Assembly (NCBI GenBank): GCA_032717465.1
Contig: CM064655.1
Location: 13,167,652-13,231,651, forward strand
DNA from: Coenobita brevimanus
Lineage: Eukaryota; Arthropoda; Malacostraca; Decapoda; Coenobitidae
DNA: 64,000 nucleotides
Direction of reading: 5' to 3'
Shown here piece by piece: positions 33,169-43,585 of the stretch. Position numbers and translations under genes: made by a program. Within the stretch, counting starts at the first letter, position 1; each line of letters opens with the position of its first letter. The notes under the pieces were generated by a model. The model had not been told where the DNA came from. It did not search any database and saw nothing but the letters and a program-made list of their open reading frames with translations.

Positions 33169-35457
33169 ATGACCTCTACCCCTTCTAAACCCTTACTAGG
33201 GAGTGCAAAGGGCCTGAGTGAGTCGGCTATAGGCCGAGAACTAATGAAAGCCTCCATGGACTACGGTAGTGATGTTGGTGTGTGGTCGAGTCTTGCCGAA
33301 TCAGACACATTATCGTCCAGTGATGAGTCTGAGGTGCAGGAAGAGCTCATTGCTGTGCCTAGTACCTCGTCAAGCAAGGCTCCACAGCAGAAGGGAGTGG
33401 CGTATGGCAAGGGGGCAAAGAGGAAGCGAAGTGGTGACCCCGGTTCCCAGTCATTGTACCTCGCAGGCCGGCCATTGTCCCCACACTCAGGTCAGGCCGC
33501 CGCCATACTGCCTCGCTCCCCCAGCCCCATTATCTCTTCCTCATCGTCTGCTGTGATTTCTCCAGAGTCTTCGGAATCTCCTTCATCACCTCGGAAGGGA
33601 AGTAGGCAGTCAGGTAGTCGTAGAGGTTTCCATAGGCCCCGTGTTCGTGCTGGCATAAGTAGGAAAGTGGCTAGTAGTGGTAAAATTAGTGGTAAGGTTT
33701 CTCGCACTAGCCAACTCACCACCCAGCCTACTGTGAGTGACCTTGAACCTTCTCCCACTCTCCCCACCACCACGACCACCGCACATTCGCGACCTACCTC
33801 ACCCACTGCCACAAGGCCTGCCTCACCCACTGCCACATGGCCTGCCTCACCCTCCGACGCACCCACCCACTCCCAGCCTAGGCAGGGCACTCTGGACGCC
33901 TTCGTGTGGTCTGAGGGCTCTGATTTTGTGCCAGAGGATCTGCCCTTTGATTCTACTGGGTCTGGGATCCAGGCTGACTTCCCTGTCCCAGAGGGTGGTG
34001 AATGTTTGGACTACCTGTTGGCCTTCCTGGATGACGAAGTAATGCAGCATATTTGTACCGAGACCAACAGGTACGAAGGACAATGTGCTGCAGTTCGTGA
34101 CAGTGAAGGTGCCACGCCATCCATGTCGCGGATGGCAGCGTGGGTTCCTGTGACGATCCGCAAACTATTTGTATTCATCGCCTTGATGCTTCTCATGCCA
34201 CATACCTGGAAGCACAAACTCGAGGAGTACTGGAGTGCTGACGACCTGTGCCCCACCCCCATCTTCAACAAGTACATGACTCGGGATCGTTTCAGGCAAC
34301 TCATGACGTACCTGCACTTTGCTAACAACGATGAGCCTTCCCAGACTGACCCCCTATGGAAAGTGAGGGAAATCCTGAACCTGATCAAGGACAAGTTTAT
34401 GAAGTTCCTTCGGCCCTTCAAGAAAGTAGTTATCGACGAGTCCTTGGTTTTCTTCAGGGGCCATCTTCGGTTCATGCAGTATATTCCTAGCAAACGCCAC
34501 CGCTTTGGAATAAAGTTTTTCGTGCTGTGCGACTGCAAGACGGGGTTCATCCTAGACCTCGTCATCTACACCGCCAGCAATGTGGACTTGGACAAGACCG
34601 ACCCCCTTGGATTCTCTGGCTCTGTGGTGAAAGTGCTTCTGGAAAAGTACTTCGGCGGGAATCATGTCCTGTATACTGACAATTATTATACAGCACCGAA
34701 ACTCGCCAAGTACCTTTCAGAGCACGGCGTCGGCTCCTGTGGCACTGTCAGGAGCAATAAGGCACACTACCCTGGCTTCCCCGAGGCTGTAAGAGCTAAG
34801 CAGGGAGACGTACACCAGAAGAAATCAGACAAGATGCTGGCGATACGGTGGCACGACAAGAGGATTGTCAATATGCTCACCACAGTACACAAGGGGGAAA
34901 TCCAAGCCACAGGGAAGGTCGACAGAAGGACTGGCGAGCCTGTGATGAAGCCTGATGCTGTAATTGACTACAACGTCAATATGCAGCTGGTGGACAAGTC
35001 CGATATGATGATCGGAGAGATTGACTGCCTGAGGAGGAACCGGCGCTGGTACAGGAAGGTGTTCTTGCACTTGCTGGATATGTGTATGCTGAACGCCTTC
35101 ATCCTGTATAAGATCAAGAACAGGAAGCCAGCTAATTACTCTCTCAGGCAGTTTTCAAAGACTTGTGTTCACCAGCTACTTCAGCGTTTTGGACAGGTAC
35201 TGCCATCAGGTCCCAGACGCCACTCACACACACACCTCCAGACCGCCTACAGTGCCAGGACTACCTTCAGCAACACTGCCTCGAGCCAGTGCCTAGCAGT
35301 GCCAAGAGGGGGGAAAGCACTGAGGAGGTGCTATGTTTGCAGCCACACCAACCGGCAGGAACGGACTTTTAGACGCACCTCCTTGCAGTGCAAAGAGTGT
35401 CAGATTCCCCTGTGCGCTTACCCGTGTTTCTTTGACTACCACAGCCTAAGTAGATAA
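33169..35457 (+). CDS. piggyBac transposase
   Basis: The start at the ATG 33169 gives 762 aa; the frame is open a further 90 nt upstream but without an ATG. Residues 1 to about 240 are Ser/Pro/Thr-rich and probably disordered, including TATRPASP-type 8-residue repeats. This is longer than the roughly 600-aa classic piggyBac. The catalytic core has D423 (VVIDESLVF), D504 (VLYTDNYYT), and D609 and D612 (QLVDKSDMM), spaced as in the family's DDD core. The RRNRRWYRKVFLHLLDM block follows. A cysteine-rich C-terminus (CYVCSH, LQCKECQIPLC) matches the domain that reads the terminal repeats. No stops or frameshifts were found. Confidence 0.93.
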   Translation: MTSTPSKPLLGSAKGLSESAIGRELMKASMDYGSDVGVWSSLAESDTLSSSDESEVQEELIAVPSTSSSKAPQQKGVAYGKGAKRKRSGDPGSQSLYLAGRPLSPHSGQAAAILPRSPSPIISSSSSAVISPESSESPSSPRKGSRQSGSRRGFHRPRVRAGISRKVASSGKISGKVSRTSQLTTQPTVSDLEPSPTLPTTTTTAHSRPTSPTATRPASPTATWPASPSDAPTHSQPRQGTLDAFVWSEGSDFVPEDLPFDSTGSGIQADFPVPEGGECLDYLLAFLDDEVMQHICTETNRYEGQCAAVRDSEGATPSMSRMAAWVPVTIRKLFVFIALMLLMPHTWKHKLEEYWSADDLCPTPIFNKYMTRDRFRQLMTYLHFANNDEPSQTDPLWKVREILNLIKDKFMKFLRPFKKVVIDESLVFFRGHLRFMQYIPSKRHRFGIKFFVLCDCKTGFILDLVIYTASNVDLDKTDPLGFSGSVVKVLLEKYFGGNHVLYTDNYYTAPKLAKYLSEHGVGSCGTVRSNKAHYPGFPEAVRAKQGDVHQKKSDKMLAIRWHDKRIVNMLTTVHKGEIQATGKVDRRTGEPVMKPDAVIDYNVNMQLVDKSDMMIGEIDCLRRNRRWYRKVFLHLLDMCMLNAFILYKIKNRKPANYSLRQFSKTCVHQLLQRFGQVLPSGPRRHSHTHLQTAYSARTTFSNTASSQCLAVPRGGKALRRCYVCSHTNRQERTFRRTSLQCKECQIPLCAYPCFFDYHSLSR

Positions 35458-35975
35458 TGAAAATAAGGGTGGAAATCTGTAAATAATACTGAGAGTGACA
35501 GTGATACTAGTGCTTAGTTTTCTTGCACGTACTGACAGTGAGAGTCAGTTGAGTGTAAATTAGTGTATGTAGTTGTAAAAGCACTGACAGTGACAGTGAT
35601 TTCAGTGTAAATTATTATACATAGTAATATAAGTATTGACAGTGACAGTCACTCCAGTGTAAGAAGTTGTAAGCATTTATTTCTATTCTATGTTATGACA
35701 GTGACAGTTTGGTGTGTTGGAAATACTATTTTTATAAGTAATGACAGTGACAGCGATGAATTAGGCACTAAACTGACAGCGAGAGTGAAAGTGAGCGATA
35801 AAAATGAAGTGCGAGCGGCTGACAGGAACGAGAATAAAGTGCCTGCCGTAAGGCAGAATAAAAGCGCGCCGCGGTGGTCTTTATCATTCCCGCTTCACAT
35901 TACTGGCAGTGACAGTGAATTTTATGGCCATAATAGTGACATGCGAGCCTTTGGGAAGTACTATGATGGAAAATA
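35458..35975 (+). repeat. piggyBac 3' subterminal repeat tract
   Basis: Words of the type tgacagtgacagt recur at about 35492, 35535, 35588, 35638, 35695, 35742 and 35910, separated by AT-rich spacers with gtgtaaatta. Their clustering on the 3' side is suggestive of accessory transposase-binding sites. This is inference. Confidence 0.55.
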
Positions 35976-36435
35976 ATGTAGTATACGTGTTTTTAGCTGT
36001 GAAAAGGGAAATGTTTGTTGAGTGACGGGAAGACCGCCGCCGCGCTGCATGTCGGCCGTACGCTCCGTTGATTTTAGCCTTATTTTCAGTGCTTATTGTA
36101 CAAATACGGATTCCAAACTACCTGTACCTTAAAGTATAAAGTTTACTGTGACAGACTGAGGCTGTGGTAGAGGGGAAACCGGGTTGCTGGATGTGTGAAA
36201 GTGAAGATTTTGTTACCCAACTTTACAAGTCTCCATAAGTCCTTGGGTAGTCCACGAAGACTCAACACCTGTCTCTGGAGAAAGCTGAATGTAACTACTA
36301 TCTGCCATAAAAATTATAATGTTCTAGGGTTAATCTCTGATTTTTGGCAAATATTTTGCTACAGGTACTCAGACCACGATACAACCCCGCCACATGGGGG
36401 AGGTCAGCTGTCCACAGCCGCGTTTTAGGGGTTAA

Positions 36436-36872
36436 GATGAGAGTGATCAACCTCACTCATCCCTGAGTGGCAATACGTGGGCAATAAACCCCAACCACCC
36501 CTTGGATATAAACCTTCACCGGCTTAATCCGACTGGAGCACGATAATTACCCACTAAACCACCAGGCGCCAAAATTTGGTTATATGGTTACCACCCAGCA
36601 TAGCAAAAGGTTTCCTGGTGTACAGGAAACTATTTGGCTTGTCACTCAGTGTAGAGTCATCCATAGACAGAAGAAAGAGGAAAGAATGAAGGAATGAAAG
36701 ACAGAAGAGGGAGTGTAAAGTCACCAGTAAGCAGAAGGACGAGGAAAGAATCAAGGAAAGAAAGATAGAAGAAGATGGAAGGAAAGAAGGATGAAGGAGA
36801 GGACAGGGCAGACACCCAAGAGCAGCACTACATTGAGTGAGTGGATGGTGAGTTCCCCCACCTACCACCAAC
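36436..36872 (-). mobile_element. tRNA-type SINE, 5' part, split by piggyBac
   Basis: Continues the copy at 32612-32696. The minus-strand tRNA-like block has tggtttagtgggtaattat (A box) and ggtttatatcc (B box) with proper spacing. It continues through the hairpin core (about 36607-36633) to gcagcactacattgagtgag and a final TA microsatellite. Confidence 0.85.
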
Positions 36873-36914
<42 letters not shown>

Positions 36915-36945
36915 TATACATATATAAATTATATATATACAGTGC
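36873..36945. repeat. (TA)n microsatellite
   Basis: TA alternation with tacagtata interruptions at the SINE 5' end. Confidence 0.9.
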
Positions 36946-37019
36946 AGTGTTCATACAACACAAGCTAGGTTATGCAGAACCTCGTGCAAAGTCAATTTTG
37001 CGCTAAAACATTCCATATA

Positions 37020-38568
37020 CAGTAATCCCTATACTACCTGGACGTCTACTTTCCGGACACCCTACTTACCAGACATTGTGGGCCTGGACCTTCAGAACCC
37101 AAAAATGACCAAAAAAAGAAAAAAATCCCAAAATAATCCAATTTTTTTTCTTCCCGTAATTTGAAATTGCCGCGCGGCGCCGAACAGCTGTTTACACCAT
37201 GGCCCCTTCATCCCTTTCTTCCTCCCCCCTCCTGTGTCAGGGTTGCCATTTGGTATTTTTCATTACCAAATATGGGCCAATATGGTAATGAAAAATTCAT
37301 TTGGTAATGAATCAGAATAATGCATTACCAAGGGGATTTTTCACATGTATGTGGATAAACAGGATGGTGATGGTGGATTGTCTGCTCTCTCTGATTAATC
37401 TGGCAGCCTAAATACAATGAAAATAATCAACATGCTGTTAATTATATGGAAAGTGATTACATGTATTTCCATTTGTATATATAATTAGTGAAGAATAAAT
37501 GCTAAGTTTACAAATTTGGTAATGAAAAGTTAAATTTGGTAATGAAAATTGAGGAGTTTGGTAATGGGGCCGTTGCGATCTGGCAACTCTGTTTCCCCGT
37601 CATCAACAGTTACTGCCTAACTTCGATCATGAGCAGATGCTTATCACAGTGGATGCCACACGTGCTCGTTTTTTGTGAATAAACTTTAAGTCAGTTTGGA
37701 ACCACATGCTCAGAGTTCTGAGAGGAACTGAGGAACAAGGAAATAAGCAAATAAACACTTCTTATCACAGCAATCATCCACACAACACTGAGGCAGGCTG
37801 TAGCAGGTGGTATGGGACATGGGTCACGTGGGTCGGATTGGGTCAAGGAACCCAATCAGCAACCGACAAAAGCTTGACACACGAGTTGTATGTGGAAACC
37901 CAATACCAATACGCACCCACTTCCCACAATTTCTCTCGCGCAATTGAGTGATATTACTGTGCTATTAAGTAATTATGGGAGAAATCAAATGCCCACATTA
38001 CTGTAAGATCATTGTTTCTTTTTGTCTTAAATTGTGACTCTACTGTACACACACACACACACAAATATACACAAATCCTAGCTTTACAATACCCCACTAC
38101 ACCAGTTATTGGACTTAACAGACACCTTGAGGGGCCCCTAAACCAACCATCAGATACCGTCCGTTAACTAGGAAAAACCACACAGACCTACCAGACAACT
38201 CTGGGCCCAATAAACACTTTTTAGCATTTAACACACTATCTGTTACATGGGGCATATGACGCGGGCCTACCGAAAATGTTCCCCATGCTCAGGATAACTC
38301 TGAACACAGTTACCAAGTCCGGTGGTGTTTTTTTCCTACTCAATTGGGTTAGGCTGGGGAGGACAAGGGTGTAAAATTATGGGCCAAGTTAGTGTAAAAT
38401 GGGTACAGTTTTAATTTTTAGTACTAGAATACCTGGTATACTATTTTATTTACTTATTTTCCATTATGTGCTTGAAATTCCATTTTAGGGGGGACCACTG
38501 GATTTATCAGATTATCGGCTTTATCAGATAGGGCTTTCCCCAATTCATCTGGTATAGAGGGGGTGTAC
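37020..38568. mobile_element. Tigger-like element, degraded, non-coding
   Basis: The left end cagtaatccctatactacct is matched, imperfectly, by the complement of the right end (agtacaccccctctatacca), both next to TA. Repeated accagac/atcagat words lie inside. No transposase was recognised. A second MITE is nested at 37238-37591 and a short (CA)n lies at about 38044-38062. Confidence 0.5.
37238..37591. mobile_element. hAT-like MITE, 354 bp, with TTTGGTAATGAAAA repeats
   Basis: The ends cagggttgcca and tggcaactctg are inverted with one mismatch. Inside both ends, tttggtaatgaa or its complement ttcattaccaaa appears about six times. No clear target duplication was found, so the hAT assignment is tentative. 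Confidence 0.55.
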
Positions 38569-38891
38569 TATGCTAGCATGAGGTCTGTCTTGACAGTATC
38601 CAACTTTAGGCTTTAAAAAAATAAACAACCAACCTGTTGAGCTAGGACACTAATCCCCTTCAAAGTAGGCCCCTTCTGATGACACACATAGCCTAGCATT
38701 CTTTCCACTGCCTGAAACATTTTTCAAAGTTGGTTTTCAGTATCTCCTGCAGGTGCTTCATGGCATATGTCATGATCTCTTCTTGATTCAAATTGGGAAC
38801 CCTTCAGTGGTGTTTTGATCTTGGGGAATAATCAAAGTTGCACAGAGCCATATCTGGTGGGTAGGGATCCTGTTGAACCTGCAGAATGTTG

Positions 38892-38917
38892 TCTATCTAT
38901 CTATCTATCTATTGCCA
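38892..38917 (-). mobile_element. 26-bp retro-insertion: only a SINE/LINE tail
   Basis: The insert is five tcta units then ttgcca, the complement of the tggcaatagatagata end shared by local LINEs and SINEs. It is flanked by the identical 10-mer cagaatgttg (38882-38891 and 38918-38927). Confidence 0.75.
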
Positions 38918-38949
38918 CAGAATGTTGTGCTTGGCCAAAAATTCCCAAG

Positions 38950-39429
38950 TCAGTTAAGAAGAATGGGCTGAGGCACTGTCATGGTGCAGCTTCCAACATG
39001 CCGCTTTCCAAAGGTACGATCTCTTCCACTGAACTGCGTCACAAGGCAATGGATAATGTCGAAGTAATGTTTGTTGACAGTCTGACCTTCTGGTGCATAT
39101 TTATGATGCAGAACACCATGGTAGTCGAAAAAAACTGTCAACATGTGAGTGCATTTCACCTTGTTGCAGACCCATCATGCTTTTTTTGGCCGAGGTGACC
39201 CTGCATGCTTCCACTGGGTATCTGGGTTGTATCCGCACACCCAAGTCACATCTCCTATAACAGTCTTCAGAAAGTCTGGATTGCAATTTGCACACTCAGA
39301 CATGTCCTTAACAACATTCATCCAAGAGAAGTGATCATGACAAATGCAATGAAGCACCGGCAGGAGATACAAAATACTGAATTTGAAAAATGTTTCAGAC
39401 AATGTAAAGAACTGGGCTATGTGTGTCAA
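38950..39429 (-). pseudogene. mariner transposase remnant
   Basis: The minus frames read MLTVFFDYHGVLHHKYAPEG and GQTVNKHYFDI, a classic mariner stretch containing the first catalytic Asp. An upstream frame has CGYNPDTQWKHAGSPRPKK. The HHDNAPAH block is degraded (GSCTMTVPQP in this frame) and frames shift repeatedly. The copy is dead and looks older than the one at 23202. Confidence 0.75.
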
Positions 39430-39689
39430 GTAAGAAGGGGCCTACTTTGATGGGAGATTAGTGTCTTAGCTCAACAGGTTAGCTACAGGCCCCTGAGATA
39501 TGATACCTCTAGATGCAATACCCCAGCATAGTGACAGGGGTAGAAATACCACCCTACCCCGCCGAATGATGGCAAAACCCCAGTATGACAATGGGTTTTG
39601 TTGTTTTTAAAACTGATTTTGATGATATTTTAAATGTAAATTTTGCGTTTGTGTTTTGGTTGTTTAGGTTGATTTATGAACTGTTTTTA

Positions 39690-39812
39690 GGGCTTATGGT
39701 GTGAGCTGGGAGAGGGGTAGTGAAGTGGCATTGGACGAGACGATGTTGAGGCGATTTGTTTGTGGCCACCCCTTACGGGATTGAGGCATCTGACAACAGA
39801 CAGATAGACAGA
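39690..39812 (+). mobile_element. LINE 3' tail fragment
   Basis: Contains gatttgtttgtggccacccc, ttacgggatt and the gacagatagacagat tail, as at 13600-13664. It inserted into Tigger copy B. Confidence 0.8.
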
Positions 39813-39939
39813 TTTTAGACTTAGATTAATGTTTTAGTTATAGGTGGGATGAATATTGTCATTTTGGGGTACAGTTAACTAAGTCTGATTTTTTCCAGAC
39901 TTATTATTGACGATTTTCAGATTTTATTTTTGGCATTAA

Positions 39940-41721
39940 CCCCTTAACCGCGGGGCGTCACTTTCATGACGCTTGGGAGCAAGGGATCATACCGCGGGGC
40001 GTCGCTTTTGTGATTCTGTGTTATTTTGAATTCACCCGGGCTTCCAAGTGGGGGCTTGTATCATCTATCAGTACTGCCAATGTCCAACACTAGTCAGCAC
40101 TCCTAATCTCATCTGTACTCCCATCCATTGTTGACAATTTAGCCATTTCTCCCCGTTCTTGACTCCCCTCCCTACCCCCCCTCCATTACCCTATCCTCTC
40201 GCCTGCCCGACCGTGCTACGCTAAGTAAATCTTCCCTGGAATTTTTCACTGATTTCATCCATTGAAATAAGCCCTATGTCCTATTCTTATACCAAATAAT
40301 ATATACAAGAAAGAAATAAGGTAAGTGAGAGTGCCATACACCTGGAATTGGCTAATTATCACCTGACAACACCTCACGTGCACTCGTTCGCTAATTTTCG
40401 CTGTTTTTTTCCCCTTGAAATATGCCGTATAATCTATTTTCGTAATAAATATACATGTAAGGAGGGAAGGGAGAAGCCTAAGTGATATTTACATTCACCT
40501 GGAACTACCTAATTTATAATGTATTGTCTAGATTTCCTGCCAATCATTTCAGTGCTAGACATAGCTGTTTCAAGAGCTAACATTGGTAGCACTGAATATC
40601 CCCTAAGTAGGCCTCTACCCCGGCCCTCCCTTATCAGTTTACTCTTATCTTCCGAAGTAGAGGTACGTCTGTTTCTTCTTGCTGACTTCAGGGACTTTTT
40701 CACCCCCATGCAAAGGGCCCTGTGACCTTTACCCCCTACTAAACCTCATGTGGAAAGAGGTAAAGGGCTGACAATTGATAAAAGAGTGACTACGATCTTT
40801 CTATTGAGTAAAACAGTGCAAGTGGAATTGTAAATAATGTGTAAATAATGGGTAAACAGCAAGTGAAAGTAATGAATGTAAATATACGTGAACAATGGAA
40901 AATAGTTTTATAAGTTACTTCAAGTGACAGTGCATAACACAGTGTAAATAAAATAGAAATGTAAATAACATAAATAAAATAGAGAACGTAAATAGAAATG
41001 TAAATGAGTAGTACTGTATTATAAGAATACGAGTATATACCCTAGGAGTAATGAAAGTGAAAGTTTCACTCTAGCATGTCTGAATGCTATGAGTTATGAG
41101 AGTGAAGATGAAAGTGACATTCACTCTCAATGCTAGTATACAGGACGAGAAAGTGAATGCTACGTATTTTACTGAAAGAAATTGAATCCCTACAGTGACA
41201 ATAAACTAATACTACTGAAGGAAACTTATGGATAAAGACTGTAGATATATATAAGTGTTATATAGTAATAGAAATATAAAGTATGAGGGGTTTTATGAAT
41301 AATAAATGACAGAGTACCAAGAGCGAACTAGTGCCAGTGCGACGGTCAGACGCGCTCGTAATTTTCATTGCTTTCACAGTGGGTTTCTTTTTGGAGTATG
41401 GATCCCAAACTACTTGAAAATCATAGAGTAGTGTTTATAGTGTTAATATCTGGCTGTGGTAATCATATTACAGGTTGTTGGGAAGTGTAAAGTGGAGACT
41501 TCGTTACCCAACTTCAGAGGTCTCCACAAGTCCTACGGTAACTGACGAAGGCTCAACAAACATTCCAGGAGAAAGCTGAAGTATGTGCCATAAGCATATT
41601 TACTTTTAATATTCTAGGACTAATAACTGATTTTTGGCAAATATTTTTTGAGGGTCTGTCGGAGCCCGAATAACCCCGCGGCACACGCAAAACATCGGTA
41701 AACATGCCCGCGGTGTAGGGG
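39940..41721 (+). mobile_element. piggyBac-derived non-autonomous element, copy 1
   Basis: TTAA borders both ends (39936-39939 and 41722-41725). The ends ccccttaaccgcggggcgtc and the inverted right end cccctacaccgcgggc are related to those of the autonomous copy at 32701. Shared internal blocks include ctatcagtac-gcca on the left, and ggagaaagctgaa and ctgatttttggcaaatattt on the right. No transposase. Copy 2 (51537-53319) has the same orientation, differs by one base in length and is nearly identical. Confidence 0.9.
40519..40725 (+). other. Short ORF conserved between the two piggyBac MITEs
   Basis: A 68-codon plus frame here and the 64-codon equivalent at 52116-52310 are almost the same; a 66-codon minus frame overlaps both. 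Young duplicates share ORFs by descent, so conservation is not evidence of selection. There is no similarity to the transposase of the autonomous copy. Confidence 0.25.
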
Positions 41722-42003
41722 TTAAGGTGAGTTATAAACTGCTTTTAGGCTTAGTTTAGCTTGTTTTAAGTTACCTGGGGGTTTAGGTTAGCCAGGCTCT
41801 TGTTTTTTTACTCATTTGGGTGTGTTTAGAATTTGGTTGAGGGGGAAACTCAAGGCTCAAAAACGCATCCCTATAGTTTACATGTTAAATCTACCCTAAG
41901 ATACGATACCCCGCCTAGCGATGGATTTTTACTTAACCAACTGCATCATTAAACTGGGGTATGCCTGTATTTATTTTTTTTAAACCTTGTATGTATGTAT
42001 AAA

Positions 42004-42080
<77 letters not shown>
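42004..42080. repeat. (TG)n(TA)n microsatellite
   Basis: Compound simple repeat just right of Tigger copy B. Confidence 0.97.
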
Positions 42081-42847
42081 TATATGTAGTAAACCCTCAT
42101 TTATCCAGACATGCAGTATCTGGACCTGTTCATTATCCAGACATGCAGTATCTGGACCTGTTCATTATCCAGATACTGAACCTTGGCTCTATTAAACCAT
42201 TATCCAAATTTACTTGAAATTATCCGGATGTAAAAGTCCCTGAGAACTTTGGCTGACAGACTGACATGTTCAAACAATCAGAATTGTGGCCGCTGGACTC
42301 TAGCCTTGCGTGGGAAATAGGGCATAACCCACACCCTGAGCTAAAAATGTTCATCCCCCCCCTGTACTGAATGGTCAAAGTCACACACTGGCCTGTTCAC
42401 TGCCTGTGAACCTTCAGCACCTGAGTAGTACCAACTGTAACCCACAAGTGGTGTCAAAATGCCCATACGCATCCCTACCGAATGTCCAAAGTTATGCGGC
42501 CACTGGATTAGTCTTTCCCAACTGCCACCGTGTGTGTAACACAGACCGCAAGCCACTAGTCAGATGAAAGCGTCCGTCCACATCTACAACATACATCAAA
42601 AGTCTCCCGGTCATCTGGAGTTGTGTTTTCCAATGGCCAATGCACGTGTAAGACAGACCACAAACCACAAGTCAGGTGAAAGTGCCCGTCCGCCTCACGA
42701 CAGAAGGGTGAAAATCCTGCCCACAGCCTCGCTTTTCCCCCCTTCCCATCCCTCCTCCATACCCTTCAATGCTCCCCGCTTTCCTAGCCCTGTCTCCCAG
42801 CTCCCCCCTCACTTCCTCACTCCCCCCCCCCCCCTGCACTGGGAGCA
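42081..42847. other. Tigger-like end and duplications, no gene
   Basis: From about 42091 the sequence gtaaaccctcatttatccag resembles a Tigger TIR; no partner end was found. The 32-bp unit with catgcagtatctggacctg is present twice (about 42110-42174). A diverged duplication of about 112 bp shares accg/acaaccact-agtcag-tgaaag words (about 42480-42590 and 42592-42700). A C-rich stretch precedes the LINE. Confidence 0.4.
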
Positions 42848-43585
42848 TTGATCTGTGACTTTTTAAAGTTTTTGGCGATGTATTTGAATACTATTGGTTG
42901 TATCACAATTCCACAAAATCCACAAGCTCATGAAATTCTGCATCTAGACATCAATGGCCTCAATACTAATAAGGCATATGGGCCTGATGGAGTCCCTCCT
43001 GTTGTTCTCAAGAACTGTGCTTCTGTGCTTACACCCTGCCTAGATAAACTCTTTCGCCTTTGTCTGTCAACATGTACCTTTCATTCTTGCTGGAAGTTTG
43101 CTCTCATTCAGCCAGTCCCAAACAAGGGTGACCATTCCCAGCCCTCTAACTATCGTCCAATTGCTCTAACATCCTGTATTTCAAAAGTTTTTGAGTCAGT
43201 TCTCAATAGAAAAATTTTAAGGCATCTTTCCTATCACAATCTTCTTTCTAATCGTCAGTATGGGTTCCGTCAGGGACGCTCCACTGGCAATCTTCTCACC
43301 TACCTTTCAGACTCCTGGTCATCCTCCTTTCGGGACTTTGGCAAAAGCTTTGCCACTACACTTGACATCTCAAAGGCTTTCGATCAAGTCTGGCATAAAT
43401 CTTTAATTTCCACACTGCCCTTTTACAGTTTCTATTCTTCTATCTGTGCCTTCATCGCTAGCTTCCTTTCTGGTCATTCAATAGCCGCTTTTGTAGACGA
43501 CCATCGTTCTTCTCCTAGATCTATCAACAGTGGTGTTCCTCAGGGCAACCAACTGTCTTCCTTTTATTCATCAATGACCTTCTAA
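42848..43585 (+). pseudogene. Jockey-like reverse transcriptase, N-terminal part
   Basis: The 245-codon frame shows AYGPDGVPPVVLKNC, FALIQPVPNKGD and SNYRPIALTSCISKVFES. It continues with YGFRQGRSTGNLLTYL, the motif-A block TLDISKAFDQVWHKSL and the motif-B block NSGVPQGNQLSS. It then goes out of frame before the catalytic box. The box itself reads stop-ADDSTLH at about 43612-43635, where YADD is expected: the Tyr codon is TAA. Confidence 0.85.

Larger units (their letters stand above)
32701..36431 (+). mobile_element. piggyBac transposon, 3.73 kb, possibly autonomous
   Basis: TTAA occurs on both sides (32697-32700 and 36432-36435). The left end is ccctttaaacacgg and the inverted right end starts cccctaaaacgcgg. 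A 762-aa transposase is intact. The subterminal left region has two gtcgc/gcgac-type palindromes (about 32710-32775). The 3' region has many tgacagtgac words (35490-35960). Confidence 0.93.
38631..39483 (-). mobile_element. mariner element copy, degraded, about 850 bp
   Basis: The left end aacctgttgagctaggacac and the inverted right end (aacctgttgagctaagacac) form imperfect TIRs of about 48 bp. The minus strand encodes mariner blocks. It is interrupted by a 26-bp retro-insertion at 38892-38917. Confidence 0.8.
39486..41967. mobile_element. Tigger-like copy B, interrupted twice
   Basis: Ends match copies A and C: agatatgatacctctagatg on the left and ctggggtatgcctg on the right, both next to TA. 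A LINE 3' fragment (about 39690-39812) and a piggyBac MITE (39940-41721) are nested in it. The remaining sequence can be collapsed to copy C order (gattaatgttttag, ttggggtacagttaacta, gattttcagatttta, ttataaactgcttttaggc). Confidence 0.8.

Noticed and set aside
34011..34565. 184-aa minus ORF opposite piggyBac
   Set aside because: Shadow of the transposase frame, without motifs.
36500..36580. Functional tRNA gene (also at 28280-28470 and 18535-18590)
   Set aside because: A- and B-box-like words occur, but acceptor and anticodon stems do not pair and the copies are parts of dispersed SINEs.
40509..40709. 66-aa minus ORF conserved in both piggyBac MITEs as a gene
   Set aside because: The two elements are near-identical throughout, so the ORF is shared by descent; no domain or coding signature.
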